DNA of 37,210 nucleotides from JAAYAN01 sp964437215 (lineage in GTDB: Bacteria; Bacteroidota; Ignavibacteria; Ignavibacteriales; Melioribacteraceae). Below the pieces are notes generated by a model. That model was not told the origin of the DNA. It did not search any database and was given only the letters and a program-made list of their open reading frames with translations. Location: positions 1 to 37,210 of the forward strand of contig CAYTFZ010000015.1 in the NCBI GenBank assembly GCA_964437215.1, given 5' to 3'. Made by a program: the position numbers and the translations under genes. Positions 7,897-16,293 of the stretch are shown piece by piece (position 1 is the stretch's first letter; every line of letters starts with the position of its first letter).

Positions 7897-8919
7897 ATGT
7901 CACAAAAAAAAGACTATCTAAAAGAAACCATTCAACATTTTGATATTAAAAAACATAATGTTGTACCGATTGTTGAAGCTATGGAGAAAATGGCTTTCAG
8001 TGCGCGCGATTTAAACAGAGCAGCGCAGATTTACGATAAAATGCTTTTGGATAAAGATTGTACGGTTATTCTAACTCTTGCAGGAAGTTTATTCAGCGCC
8101 GGCTTAAAAAAAGTTGTGTTCGATCTTTTAAATAATAATATGATTGATGCAATTGTTTCAACCGGAGCAATAATGGTCGATCAGGATTTCTTTGAAGCTC
8201 TAGGGTTCAAACATTATATAGGTTCGCCTTATGTTGACGACAACGAAATGCGAGATCTTCATATCGACAGAATTTATGACACTTTTATTGATGAAGATGA
8301 ATTAAGAATTTGTGACGATACAACAGCTAAAATATTCGAAAGCCTTGAACCGCGCCCTTACTCATCGCGTGAACTTTTATACGAGTTCGGCAGATATCTA
8401 GAAAACAATGGCGGACCGAAAGTTGATGACAGCGTTGTTTACACTGCTTACAAAAAGAATGTGCCAATCTTCGTTCCTGCCTTTTCAGATTGTTCCGCAG
8501 GGTTCGGGTTTGTGGTTCATCAGACTAAAAATCCGGATAAACACGTTTCTATCGACTCTGCCAAAGATTTTCTTGAACTGACAAAAATAAAACTTGCAAG
8601 CAAAGAAACAGGCATTTTTATGGTTGGCGGCGGGGTTCCTAAAAACTTCACTCAGGATATTGTAGTTGCAGCCGATATTTTGCAGGAAGATGCACCTATG
8701 CACAAATATGCAATTCAAATTACGGTTGCAGATGTGCGCGACGGAGCTCTTTCAAGTTCAACATTAAAAGAAGCAAGCAGCTGGGGAAAAGTTGAAACCA
8801 CCTATGAGCAGATGGTTTATTCCGAAGCTACATTAGCTTTACCGTTAATTGCCGGATATGCTTACCATAAAGGAAGCTGGAAAGCAAGAAACCAGAAAGA
8901 ATTGACTAAGATTTATTGA
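7897..8919 (+). CDS. deoxyhypusine synthase family protein (bacterial, possible homospermidine-type synthase)
   Basis: A 340-residue protein of the deoxyhypusine synthase family. In eukaryotes and archaea this enzyme transfers the aminobutyl group of spermidine to a lysine of eIF5A. Bacteria lack eIF5A, and bacterial homologues are thought to act in polyamine synthesis, for example making homospermidine. Family features are the N-terminal L-T-L-A-G-S segment with G-A-I-M-V-D-Q-D about 35 residues on, the NAD-site region G-G-G-V-P-K-N-F, and S-W-G-K with K298 at the place of the catalytic lysine (Lys329 of the human enzyme), so catalysis through an enzyme-imine is plausible. An AAGGAG site sits seven bases before the ATG. 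No speA/speB-type gene is near. Family confident, substrate inferred. Confidence 0.9.
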   Translation: MSQKKDYLKETIQHFDIKKHNVVPIVEAMEKMAFSARDLNRAAQIYDKMLLDKDCTVILTLAGSLFSAGLKKVVFDLLNNNMIDAIVSTGAIMVDQDFFEALGFKHYIGSPYVDDNEMRDLHIDRIYDTFIDEDELRICDDTTAKIFESLEPRPYSSRELLYEFGRYLENNGGPKVDDSVVYTAYKKNVPIFVPAFSDCSAGFGFVVHQTKNPDKHVSIDSAKDFLELTKIKLASKETGIFMVGGGVPKNFTQDIVVAADILQEDAPMHKYAIQITVADVRDGALSSSTLKEASSWGKVETTYEQMVYSEATLALPLIAGYAYHKGSWKARNQKELTKIY

Positions 8920-9454
8920 AATAAGTTGAAATTAAAGTAATATAGCAAAGAAAATCTTTATTGAGTTTTTCAAGGGCTGGAGTAGAGTAAATATATAACT
9001 CAAACGAATGTCATTGGAAAACTCAAAGTTTTAATCTGTAAATTGTATTTCACTTTAACCCAAAACAGTGATTATAAAACTAAAATACCCGCATCGATAA
9101 AACCCTTTGACATATTTACTTGTTAGAAAAAAATAATCACAACATTTACTTACAACAAATAACAGTCAATAAACCCAATCGTTACTAAGAATTAAAACCT
9201 AATGACGGTCATTATTAAAAAACCTTTTTTTCTCTTCATTTGTCTCTTAACCTCATTTCCCACTCGTGGGAAAAGGTTTACGGTCCGGCGTAATCGGAGT
9301 GATGTTTAACTCCTTCAGTTTATTTTTACTATTATACCGGAATCAAATTCTGTTGGTATTTATTTTTCAATTTATACTTATCTTTTACGATTCGTTCGGC
9401 AATATCTTCTAACGCGTTTAACATCGTCTGTTTTAGAAATCAGTACAAAGACCT
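8920..9454. other. 535-base convergent intergenic region with several inverted repeats, no gene
   Basis: No credible coding frame on either strand. Three structures stand out. Arms at 8961-8973 and 9014-9026 pair over 13 positions with one G-U pair and a 40-base loop. A perfect 7-base palindrome with one central base lies at 9200-9214. A GC-containing hairpin lies at 9249-9278. The first may help end transcription of the deoxyhypusine-synthase-like gene, but none has the form of a standard terminator. A short plus-strand TTGACA box near 9108 has no convincing -10 partner or gene after it. Confidence 0.5.
9249..9278. repeat. strong imperfect hairpin downstream of the CorC-like gene
   Basis: Left arm AACCT-CA-TTTCCCA (9249-9262), loop CTCG, right arm TGGGAAA-AGGTT (9267-9278): 12 base pairs with a two-base bulge. 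It lacks a U tract on either side, so it is not a typical intrinsic terminator. It is unusually GC-rich for this region. Confidence 0.5.
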
Positions 9455-10768
9455 TTACCCTTTCCCGCTTTCCGCCTCTTCCGTTTCGTCATTTTTTTTA
9501 GTTTTTCTTACAAGTATTTTATCAACTCTTTTCCCGTCCATATCAATTACTTCCAAAATGTAATCTCCTTTGGCAATACACTCTCCCTCAACCGGCACTT
9601 TACCCAATGCAGCCATTAAGTATCCGCCAATTGTTGTGTATTCATCCGAATTGAAATCCTCGGATAAATAATCGGATACAACCTGTAATTCAGTCATTCC
9701 GTCAATTAACAGCGAGCCGTCATTTCTTCTGATTATTTTATTTTCGGCTTTATCAAATTTATCGGGAATTTCCCCAATTATGTTTTCAATTAAATCGTGA
9801 AGCGTAACAAGTCCCTGCGTTCCGCCGTATTCGTCAACAACAAGGGCAATGTTTGTTTTATTCTGCCGGAATTTTTCGAGCAGATCGAAAGTATATAACG
9901 ATTCCGGCACAACAAGCGATTGATTTATAATACTTTTTAATTGGAATAAAGGATCGGAGTGATATTTAACTAAAAATTCTTTCGATTCAATAAATCCTAA
10001 AACTTTATCAATTTCGCCTTCGCACACAAAATAGCGGGAATAATTGTGCGTGGAAATAAAATTGAATATTTCTTTGTTAGGAAACGAATAATCTATCCAT
10101 TCCAATTCTTTACGGGGAATCATTATTGATGATACTTTTTTATCGTTAAAACTGAATATTTTATTTATAATTTCTGATTCTTCTTTCTCAAATGTGCCAT
10201 GCTTTTTTCCGAGTTCAATAAGTGATTTCAACTCATCTTCAGTTACGGGAGGTTCTTCATTTTTCTTTATTCTGAAAAAAAAGATAACAACTTTTGTAGA
10301 AACACTTAGAATAAAAACGAATGGTTTGAATGCTTTAACCAATAAAATCATAAGAGGCGCAAACAGGATTGTAATTTTTTCGGGATTTTTTAAAGCAATT
10401 GTTTTTGGCACTAATTCCCCTATAACAAGAGAAAAGTATGTAATTATGCTTACAACTGCTGCAAATGATATTTGCACAGCATATTTTTCAAGCAGTTTTA
10501 CTTTTTGAACATACGGAGTAATGTCTTCGGCAATGGCATATCCGCCGTATGCTCCGGCAAGAATTCCTACCAGTGTAATTCCTATTTGTATTGCCGATAA
10601 AAATCTTTCCGGTTCTTCAAGCAAAACAAGCGATTTTTTTGCCGAGTTAATTCCTTTTTGCGCAAGGTTTTCCAATTTGTATTTTTTTGCCGAGACAAAA
10701 GCTATTTCACTCATCGCCAGTAAACCATTTATTGCAAGTAAGATAAAGATTATAAAAATTTCAATCAT
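9455..10768 (-). CDS. CorC/HlyC family membrane protein (DUF21, two CBS domains, CorC_HlyC)
   Basis: Family proteins are implicated in magnesium or other cation efflux and are often mis-annotated as hemolysins. The 437-residue protein starts with a DUF21 membrane domain (about 1-190) with hydrophobic segments near 1-22, 60-85, 98-118 and 130-160 and the M-S-E-I-A motif at 19-23. Next comes a CBS pair beginning at I-M-I-P-R-K-E (about residue 215) and ending with V-V-D-E-Y-G-G-T and D-L-I-E-N-I-I-G-E, then a CorC_HlyC domain to the acidic, lysine-rich tail. An AGGA site lies ahead of the ATG. It starts 17 bases after the trans-sulfuration gene on the same strand, so it is probably co-transcribed with it, though no functional link is evident. 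Confidence 0.9.
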   Translation of the reverse strand: MIEIFIIFILLAINGLLAMSEIAFVSAKKYKLENLAQKGINSAKKSLVLLEEPERFLSAIQIGITLVGILAGAYGGYAIAEDITPYVQKVKLLEKYAVQISFAAVVSIITYFSLVIGELVPKTIALKNPEKITILFAPLMILLVKAFKPFVFILSVSTKVVIFFFRIKKNEEPPVTEDELKSLIELGKKHGTFEKEESEIINKIFSFNDKKVSSIMIPRKELEWIDYSFPNKEIFNFISTHNYSRYFVCEGEIDKVLGFIESKEFLVKYHSDPLFQLKSIINQSLVVPESLYTFDLLEKFRQNKTNIALVVDEYGGTQGLVTLHDLIENIIGEIPDKFDKAENKIIRRNDGSLLIDGMTELQVVSDYLSEDFNSDEYTTIGGYLMAALGKVPVEGECIAKGDYILEVIDMDGKRVDKILVRKTKKNDETEEAESGKG

Positions 10769-10785
10769 TATTATTATCCTATGTT

Positions 10786-12114
10786 TTATTCAATTGTTGT
10801 CAGCGCTATTTTTATATCTTTAATAATATCATCTGCATTTTCAAGTCCTATGGCAAATCTTACTCCTCCCGGGTCAATTCCTCTTTCTTCAAGCTTTTCG
10901 GCAGGAACAACAGAGTGTGTCATCGAGGCAGGATGCTCAATTAATGTACGCGTGTTGCCAAGACTGACTGCAAGTGTTATAGTGTATGCATTTTTAGCAA
11001 TGTAATTCATCAGCTGTTTGCCTTTTTCGCGGCTGTCGGCAGCATCCTTACCTTTCAGGGCAAAAAATATCATACTTCCCGGAGCAAAATTTCCGTTAAA
11101 ATCTTTCATAAGTATTTGCGAAAGTTTGTAATATTTAAACGATTTTAAACCCGGATAATTTACATATTTAATTTTTTTATGGTTTTCCAGATATTCTGCA
11201 ACTCTTCCGGCAGTTTCTATTTGTCTTTTTTGCCTCAATGCCAAACTCGGTAATCCATAAGTTAAAATAGTCCATGCCGAACGGTTATTAAGAACTGCTC
11301 CATAATCTTTTCTGTAAAGCAAAAGTATATCGCGGTATTTCATTTTTCCAATAACAACACCTCCCATTTCGGTTCCGAAACCGCTAATGCCTTTTGTTAA
11401 TGAATGAACTGTGAAATCAGCACCAAGTTCAATAGGACGCTGGCAAAAAGGTGTGGCAAATGTGTTATCTACAACAATGTTTATTTTATTATTATCTTCC
11501 CTTTCACAGTTAATGTTATCAATAATTTTTCGAATCAGAGGGATATCTATAATATCAAGATTAGGATTTGCAGGTGTTTCAAAATAAACTACTTTAGTTT
11601 TATCCGATATTTTTTCTTCGAGATTTTTAAGATTTGTCAAATCGGCATAATTTACGGCAATAGTAAATTTGGGATACCAATTGTTAAAAAGTGAAATTGT
11701 GCATCCGTAAAGAGTTTGATGTGTAATTATTTCATCGCCGCTTTTTGTAAGTATTCCCAAAACTGCCGAAATAGCAGCCATTCCGCTTGTAAATGTAACA
11801 GCCATTTCACCTTTTTCAACATAAGCTAAATTTTCTTCCAAAATATCTTTATTAGGCTCGCCAAGACGGTCGTAAATGTAAATAGGAGTTTTATCGGATT
11901 TTAATCCGCCTCCATGCGCAAATTCTGCGAAACCCTGTGCACCTCTTTCAACAGAATCGAGACGGAATGTAGTTGTTGACGAAATAGGCGGAGTTACGTG
12001 ATGCGAATAATCCCAGCTCGGGCTAACTGCTTTACCGTAAATAAGCCTTGTTTCCATATTGTATTTAGAGTCATCGATGCTTTTTGTTTCTGTTTTTTTT
12101 GTTTTTCCGGACAT
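10786..12114 (-). CDS. trans-sulfuration family PLP enzyme (cystathionine gamma-synthase / O-acetylhomoserine sulfhydrylase / methionine gamma-lyase type)
   Basis: A cytoplasmic Cys/Met-metabolism PLP enzyme of 442 residues. Motifs: the neighbour-subunit Y-x-R (Y81-x-R83), T-S-G-M-A-A at 109-114 for phosphate binding, V-V-D-N-T-F with D216, the cofactor lysine K241 in S-L-T-K, and the C-terminal S-L-G-N-T-R-T and R-F-A-I-G-L-E segments. The frame extends upstream to 12186, but the ATG at 12114 is chosen because an AGGTGA site lies seven bases before it, and the extra residues would form a spurious hydrophobic leader. A short charged insertion (E-R-E-D-N-N-K, 204-210) is unusual. Substrate choice among the family reactions cannot be settled from sequence alone. 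The CorC-like gene follows after 17 bases. Confidence 0.9.
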   Translation of the reverse strand: MSGKTKKTETKSIDDSKYNMETRLIYGKAVSPSWDYSHHVTPPISSTTTFRLDSVERGAQGFAEFAHGGGLKSDKTPIYIYDRLGEPNKDILEENLAYVEKGEMAVTFTSGMAAISAVLGILTKSGDEIITHQTLYGCTISLFNNWYPKFTIAVNYADLTNLKNLEEKISDKTKVVYFETPANPNLDIIDIPLIRKIIDNINCEREDNNKINIVVDNTFATPFCQRPIELGADFTVHSLTKGISGFGTEMGGVVIGKMKYRDILLLYRKDYGAVLNNRSAWTILTYGLPSLALRQKRQIETAGRVAEYLENHKKIKYVNYPGLKSFKYYKLSQILMKDFNGNFAPGSMIFFALKGKDAADSREKGKQLMNYIAKNAYTITLAVSLGNTRTLIEHPASMTHSVVPAEKLEERGIDPGGVRFAIGLENADDIIKDIKIALTTIE

Positions 12115-12274
12115 AATTTCACCTTTTATTTTAAATAAAAAATAAAATACTGTTATTAAAACTATTTTAATTATTAAATAAAGCAATATATAAGGTTAAT
12201 TATTAAATCTTTTTGATAGTAATATTTTCTGCAATTTGATATATTTTGCATCATTCTTTAAGTTTATGCAAATT

Positions 12275-12673
12275 ATGAACAACTATAAATTGTTAATCCA
12301 AAAAGCTTTCGAAGCAAAACGGAATGCATTGCCCACGTATTCAGGTTTTCACGTGGGTGCGGCAATATCAACTGACGGCAATAAAATTTACAAAGGCTGC
12401 AACATCGAAATTTCATCTTACAGTTTAACAATATGTGCCGAAAGAAATGCAGTTTTCAAAGCTGTTTCCGAAGGAGAAAGAAAATTCAAAGCTCTTGCAC
12501 TTACAAGTGATTCCGATAATTATTGTCCTCCTTGCGGTGCCTGTCTGCAAGTTTTAATGGATTTATGCGGACAAGAACTTGAAATTGTAATGGTTAACAA
12601 TAAAAATGAGATTAAAATAAATAAATTAAAAGAACTTTTACCAGTTTCGTTTAACAGCGAAATATTAAAGTGA
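12275..12673 (+). CDS. cdd: cytidine deaminase
   Basis: Deaminates cytidine and deoxycytidine to uridine and deoxyuridine for salvage. The 132-residue length fits the tetrameric type. Zinc ligands are C54 (in C-A-E, with E56 as the proton shuttle), C87 and C90 in P-C-G-A-C; substrate-loop residues Y-S-G-F-H-V-G-A-A sit at 22-30. An upstream TTG at 12236 and an ATG at 12266 are in frame, but the ATG at 12275 puts the family N-terminus at residue 1. There is no clear Shine-Dalgarno sequence. It heads a plus-strand nucleoside-salvage cluster with tdk 10 bases downstream, divergent from the trans-sulfuration gene. Confidence 0.95.
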   Translation: MNNYKLLIQKAFEAKRNALPTYSGFHVGAAISTDGNKIYKGCNIEISSYSLTICAERNAVFKAVSEGERKFKALALTSDSDNYCPPCGACLQVLMDLCGQELEIVMVNNKNEIKINKLKELLPVSFNSEILK

Positions 12674-12683
12674 TAATTAAACT

Positions 12684-13259
12684 ATGATAAACGAACCCCA
12701 TTTATTACCAAAAGAAACCGGCTGGATTGAAGTTATTGCCGGATGTATGTTCAGCGGAAAAACCGAAGAACTTATCCGCCGGCTTCGAAGAGCCGAAATT
12801 GCAAAACAAAAAGTAATTGTGTTTAAGCCTTCTATCGATAACCGTTACTCGGACGACAATATTGTTTCGCATAATGAGAAATCACTCCCATCTGTTACAA
12901 TAACAGACCCGCAGCAAATGATTAAATTATCTGAAGATTTTCAGGTAATCGGTATTGATGAAGCTCAGTTTTTCAGCGAAGGGATTGTTGATGTGGTAAA
13001 TTTTTTAGCGGATAAAGGAAAACGAGTTATTATTGCCGGTCTTGATATGGATTATAGAGCTATACCTTTTGAGCCTATGCCTCAATTGCTGGCTGTAGCG
13101 GAATATATAACTAAAACCCTTGCCATTTGTGTTGTTTGCGGAAATCCTGCCGACAGAACCCAGAGAAAATATTTTTCCTCCGAGCGGGTTCTTGTAGGAG
13201 CGGCAGAATCTTACGAAGCAAGATGCCGCAAATGTCATTTTATTCAAACTGAGGACTGA
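12684..13259 (+). CDS. tdk: thymidine kinase (type II)
   Basis: Phosphorylates thymidine and deoxyuridine with ATP. The 191-residue protein has the P-loop G-C-M-F-S-G-K-T at 20-27, the Walker B-like D-E-A-Q-F-F at 92-97 (E93 as catalytic base), and the C-terminal zinc knuckle C-V-V-C with a second pair C-R-K-C near the end. The G-A-x-E-x-Y-E-A-R-C lasso that binds the thymine base is visible just before the second cysteine pair. It lies between cdd and nupC with short spacers (10 and 4 bases), so these form an operon. Deoxyuridine made by Cdd can be its substrate. Confidence 0.96.
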   Translation: MINEPHLLPKETGWIEVIAGCMFSGKTEELIRRLRRAEIAKQKVIVFKPSIDNRYSDDNIVSHNEKSLPSVTITDPQQMIKLSEDFQVIGIDEAQFFSEGIVDVVNFLADKGKRVIIAGLDMDYRAIPFEPMPQLLAVAEYITKTLAICVVCGNPADRTQRKYFSSERVLVGAAESYEARCRKCHFIQTED

Positions 13260-13263
13260 TTTT

Positions 13264-14607
13264 ATGAATATTATCCGCGGTATAATCGGAATTATTTTTC
13301 TTTTGGGAATTGCATATCTTTTTTCGAACAACAAAAAAAATATTAACTGGAAACTTGTTGTAAACGGACTTATCCTGCAAATAGTTTTTGCAGTTCTTAT
13401 TATTAAAGGCGATTATTTAGGAAATTATTTCAGTCCGCTAGCATGGCCGAAGCAGCTTTTTAACGGAATTGGATATCTTTTTGTTGTTCTTCTTCATTTT
13501 ACAAGCGAAGGCGCTCAGTTTATTTTCGGTAATCTGGCGCTATCGCCCGGAACAGAAAACAGCCTTGGTCTATTTTTTGCATTTCAGGTTTTACCAACAA
13601 TAATATTTTTTGCCTGTCTTATGTCCGTGCTTTATTATTTAGGAATAATGCAGCGTATTGTTCAGGCAATGGCTTGGATTATGGCAAAATTTATGGGAAC
13701 AAGCGGTGCTGAATCTTTATCCTGCGCAGCAAATATTTTTGTGGGGCAAACCGAGGCTCCGCTTATGGTTAAGCCTTTTATTAAGGATTTAACAAACAGC
13801 GAAATTCTAACAATAATGATTGGCGGAATGGCAACAATTGCCGGCGGCGTTATGGCAAGTTATGTACAAATGCTAAGCCAGACCTTCGCAGTTACAAACA
13901 ACGTTCCTCTTGATGAAGCGAAAATTTTATTTGCAACACATCTTCTTGGGGCAAGCTGTATGGCAGCGCCTGCTGGTTTACTTATATCCAAAATACTTTA
14001 CCCCGAAACGCTTATGCCGAAAACCAAAGGGAAAGTTAAAGTTGAACTTGAAAAAAATTCATCTAATGTAATTGAAGCTGCGGCAGCAGGAACTTCAGAC
14101 GGACTGAACTTGGCCTTGAACGTAGGGGCAATGCTTATAGCTTTTATAGCTTTAATTGCTTTGCTTAATTATCTTCTTGGCTGGGTTGGAGATATAACAG
14201 GATTGAATTCGGTTATTAAAGCTTCATATCATCAGGAATTCAGCCTTCAATTTATTTTCGGGTTTTTACTTCAGTATCTTGCATTTATAATAGGCGTGCC
14301 TTGGGAAAGTGCAATGCATTTTGGAAGTCTGCTGGGAACAAAAGTGACTCTTAACGAATTTGTAGCTTATTCCGATATGAGCAATCTTATAGCCTTAAAA
14401 AAACTTGTTGACGAGAAAACTATTTTAATGGCAACTTATGCTTTGTGCGGATTTGCAAATTTCAGTTCAATTGCAATCCTTGTAGGTGGGTTAACACCTT
14501 TAGCTCCCGAAAGAAGAAGCGATTTTGCTTCGCTGGGATTAAAAGCTGTTCTTGGCGGAAGTCTGGCAACATTAATGACGGCAACACTTGCAGGAATTCT
14601 TTTTTAA
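13264..14607 (+). CDS. nupC: concentrative nucleoside transporter (CNT/NupC family)
   Basis: Imports nucleosides with a proton or sodium ion across the inner membrane. The 447-residue, strongly hydrophobic protein shows the CNT signatures: the V-G-Q-T-E-A-P-L segment in the first re-entrant hairpin region (about residue 157-164), the following I-M-I-G-G-M-A-T-I-A-G-G-V segment, the E-A-A-A-A-G-T-S-D-G segment and a second core repeat containing C-G-F-A-N-F-S-S. It starts four bases after tdk, and its TAA stop shares one base with the ATG of the phosphorylase. The position inside the salvage cluster supports nucleosides as cargo. Whether it prefers purines, pyrimidines or both is not determined. 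Confidence 0.94.
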   Translation: MNIIRGIIGIIFLLGIAYLFSNNKKNINWKLVVNGLILQIVFAVLIIKGDYLGNYFSPLAWPKQLFNGIGYLFVVLLHFTSEGAQFIFGNLALSPGTENSLGLFFAFQVLPTIIFFACLMSVLYYLGIMQRIVQAMAWIMAKFMGTSGAESLSCAANIFVGQTEAPLMVKPFIKDLTNSEILTIMIGGMATIAGGVMASYVQMLSQTFAVTNNVPLDEAKILFATHLLGASCMAAPAGLLISKILYPETLMPKTKGKVKVELEKNSSNVIEAAAAGTSDGLNLALNVGAMLIAFIALIALLNYLLGWVGDITGLNSVIKASYHQEFSLQFIFGFLLQYLAFIIGVPWESAMHFGSLLGTKVTLNEFVAYSDMSNLIALKKLVDEKTILMATYALCGFANFSSIAILVGGLTPLAPERRSDFASLGLKAVLGGSLATLMTATLAGILF

Positions 14608-15428
14608 TGGTTAATCTTGATTATAAATTCAGCGGGATTATTGATATTCTAAACAGACTAAAGCCTTTCAATCCCGATATTGCAATAATTCTTGGAAGCG
14701 GACTCGGCGGTTTTGCTAAATCCGTAAAAATCGTAAAATCAATACAGTGCGGCTCCATTGAAAGTTATCCTTTATCTTCTGTTGAAGGACATAGTGGATT
14801 TATCCATTTTGCAGAATATGGCAATAATAAATTACTTCTGTTTGAAGGACGTATCCATTTTTACGAAGGATTCCGGCTTTCGGACTGCCTTTTGCAAACT
14901 CATATCACGCATAAATTAGGATGCAAATATTTAATTATTACTAATGCCGCCGGAGGAATAAAGAAGGAATTACATCCCGGAAGCCTGATGCTTAATACCT
15001 CTTTTAATTCTATGAATATAAAAAATGAATTGACGGAAGTTACTGGTCTGGCTGATAATTATAAAAAAGATAATTTATTAAACTGTCCTTCAGCTGAGCT
15101 GAACAATATTATCAGAAATTCAGCAGTTTCCGAAAATATTGATTTAGAAGAAGGCGTTTATTGGTTTAATAAAGGTCCGGCATACGAAACTCCGGCTGAA
15201 GTTAAAATGGCGGAACACTTTGGCGGAGATGCCGTTGGGATGTCTTCTGCCCACGAAGCAATATTTGCGGGTTCCTTGGGAATTAAAACAGCTTCAATTT
15301 CTTTGATTACGAACTACGCTGCCGGCATTTCCGAATCGAAATTATCACACACCGAAGTAATAGAGACTTCGGAAAAGGCAAAATATATTTTTGAAAATTT
15401 GGTTAAGAGAATAATTTTAAATTTATAG
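14607..15428 (+). CDS. punA: purine nucleoside phosphorylase (trimeric type I)
   Basis: Cleaves purine nucleosides with phosphate to base and ribose-1-phosphate. The 273-residue protein has the phosphate-site G-S-G-L-G-G, V-E-G-H-S-G, G-R-I-H-F-Y-E-G, I-T-N-A-A-G-G, the purine-site glutamate segment G-P-A-Y-E-T-P-A-E and the base-binding Asn in S-L-I-T-N. The usual V-G-M-S-T-V-P-E motif reads V-G-M-S-S-A-H-E, keeping the phosphate-binding Ser but changing the next residues. The frame opens earlier at 14445 inside nupC; the ATG at 14607, sharing one base with the nupC stop, is clearly right because the family N-terminus starts there. It completes the import-and-salvage cluster. Confidence 0.93.
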   Translation: MVNLDYKFSGIIDILNRLKPFNPDIAIILGSGLGGFAKSVKIVKSIQCGSIESYPLSSVEGHSGFIHFAEYGNNKLLLFEGRIHFYEGFRLSDCLLQTHITHKLGCKYLIITNAAGGIKKELHPGSLMLNTSFNSMNIKNELTEVTGLADNYKKDNLLNCPSAELNNIIRNSAVSENIDLEEGVYWFNKGPAYETPAEVKMAEHFGGDAVGMSSAHEAIFAGSLGIKTASISLITNYAAGISESKLSHTEVIETSEKAKYIFENLVKRIILNL

Positions 15429-15462
15429 CAGATATTAATTCCGGCTGCTAAAAGGAGTTTTT

Positions 15463-16278
15463 GTGAAAATAGTTTCATTCAATGTAAACAGCATACGTAC
15501 ACGGCTTCATCAGCTTGAAGCTGTGATAAAAGAACACAACCCTTTTATTATTGCGCTGCAGGAAACTAAAGTACACGATTCCGAATTTCCTGTAAGCTTT
15601 ATTGAAAGTTTAGGATATACGGCAAATATTTTCGGGCAAAAAGGTCATTACGGAGTTGCTGTTCTTTCAAAAGAAAATCCTGTTGAAATAATTAAAGGTT
15701 TTTCAAACGACAGTTCCGATGCGCAAAGAAGAATAATATCCTGTAAGTTTAAGTTATCGGATAATAAGACTTTAACTGTTATCGACGGATATTTTCCTCA
15801 GGGCGAAAACCGGCATCATCCTGTTAAATTTCCTGCAAAGCAAAAATTCTACGGCGATATTATTAGTCATTTGAGCAATCATTTTAAAAATGATGAGAAC
15901 CTGCTTGTTGTAGGCGATATGAACATTGCGCCCGAAGATATTGATATAGGACTGGGAGGCGATAACCCTAAAAGATGGCTGCGCGAAGGCAAATGCTGTT
16001 TTCTTCCTGAAGAACGCGAAATGATAAGCCGGGTTTTTAATTGGGGACTTTTTGATACATACAGAAAAGTCTATCCTCAGAAAGATGATATTTTTAGCTG
16101 GTTCGATTACCGCTCGAAAGGATTTGAAAGCGAACCTAAACGTGGCTTACGCATCGATTTGATGCTTGCAACCGAGCCGCTGCTGCAAAAAGTTACCGGA
16201 GCCGGAATTGATTATGAAATCCGAGGGATGGAACGTCCTTCAGATCATTGCCCTGTTTGGACAGAGTTTAATATTTAA
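15463..16278 (+). CDS. xth: exodeoxyribonuclease III (AP endonuclease)
   Basis: Base-excision repair enzyme that cuts 5' to abasic sites and trims 3' ends. The 271-residue ExoIII-family protein has all catalytic motifs in order: N-V-N-S-I-R near the start, L-Q-E-T-K with the metal-binding Glu, the G-D-M-N-I-A-P pair of Asp and Asn, R-I-D-L-M-L, and the terminal S-D-H-C-P-V with the catalytic His. The start is a GTG at 15463 preceded by a strong AAAGGAG site. It follows the phosphorylase after 34 bases and precedes marC by 15, so it may be read from the same transcript, though its function differs. Confidence 0.95.
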   Translation: MKIVSFNVNSIRTRLHQLEAVIKEHNPFIIALQETKVHDSEFPVSFIESLGYTANIFGQKGHYGVAVLSKENPVEIIKGFSNDSSDAQRRIISCKFKLSDNKTLTVIDGYFPQGENRHHPVKFPAKQKFYGDIISHLSNHFKNDENLLVVGDMNIAPEDIDIGLGGDNPKRWLREGKCCFLPEEREMISRVFNWGLFDTYRKVYPQKDDIFSWFDYRSKGFESEPKRGLRIDLMLATEPLLQKVTGAGIDYEIRGMERPSDHCPVWTEFNI

Positions 16279-16293
16279 TTATTAAGGCTTTTT

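Noticed and set aside
12115..12186. Upstream extension of the trans-sulfuration enzyme, giving a hydrophobic leader
   Set aside because: The ATG at 12114 has a good AGGTGA site and the family is cytoplasmic; the extension is AT-rich leader DNA.
14445..14606. Longer phosphorylase frame starting inside nupC
   Set aside because: It would overlap nupC by 163 bases; the ATG sharing one base with the nupC stop matches the family start.
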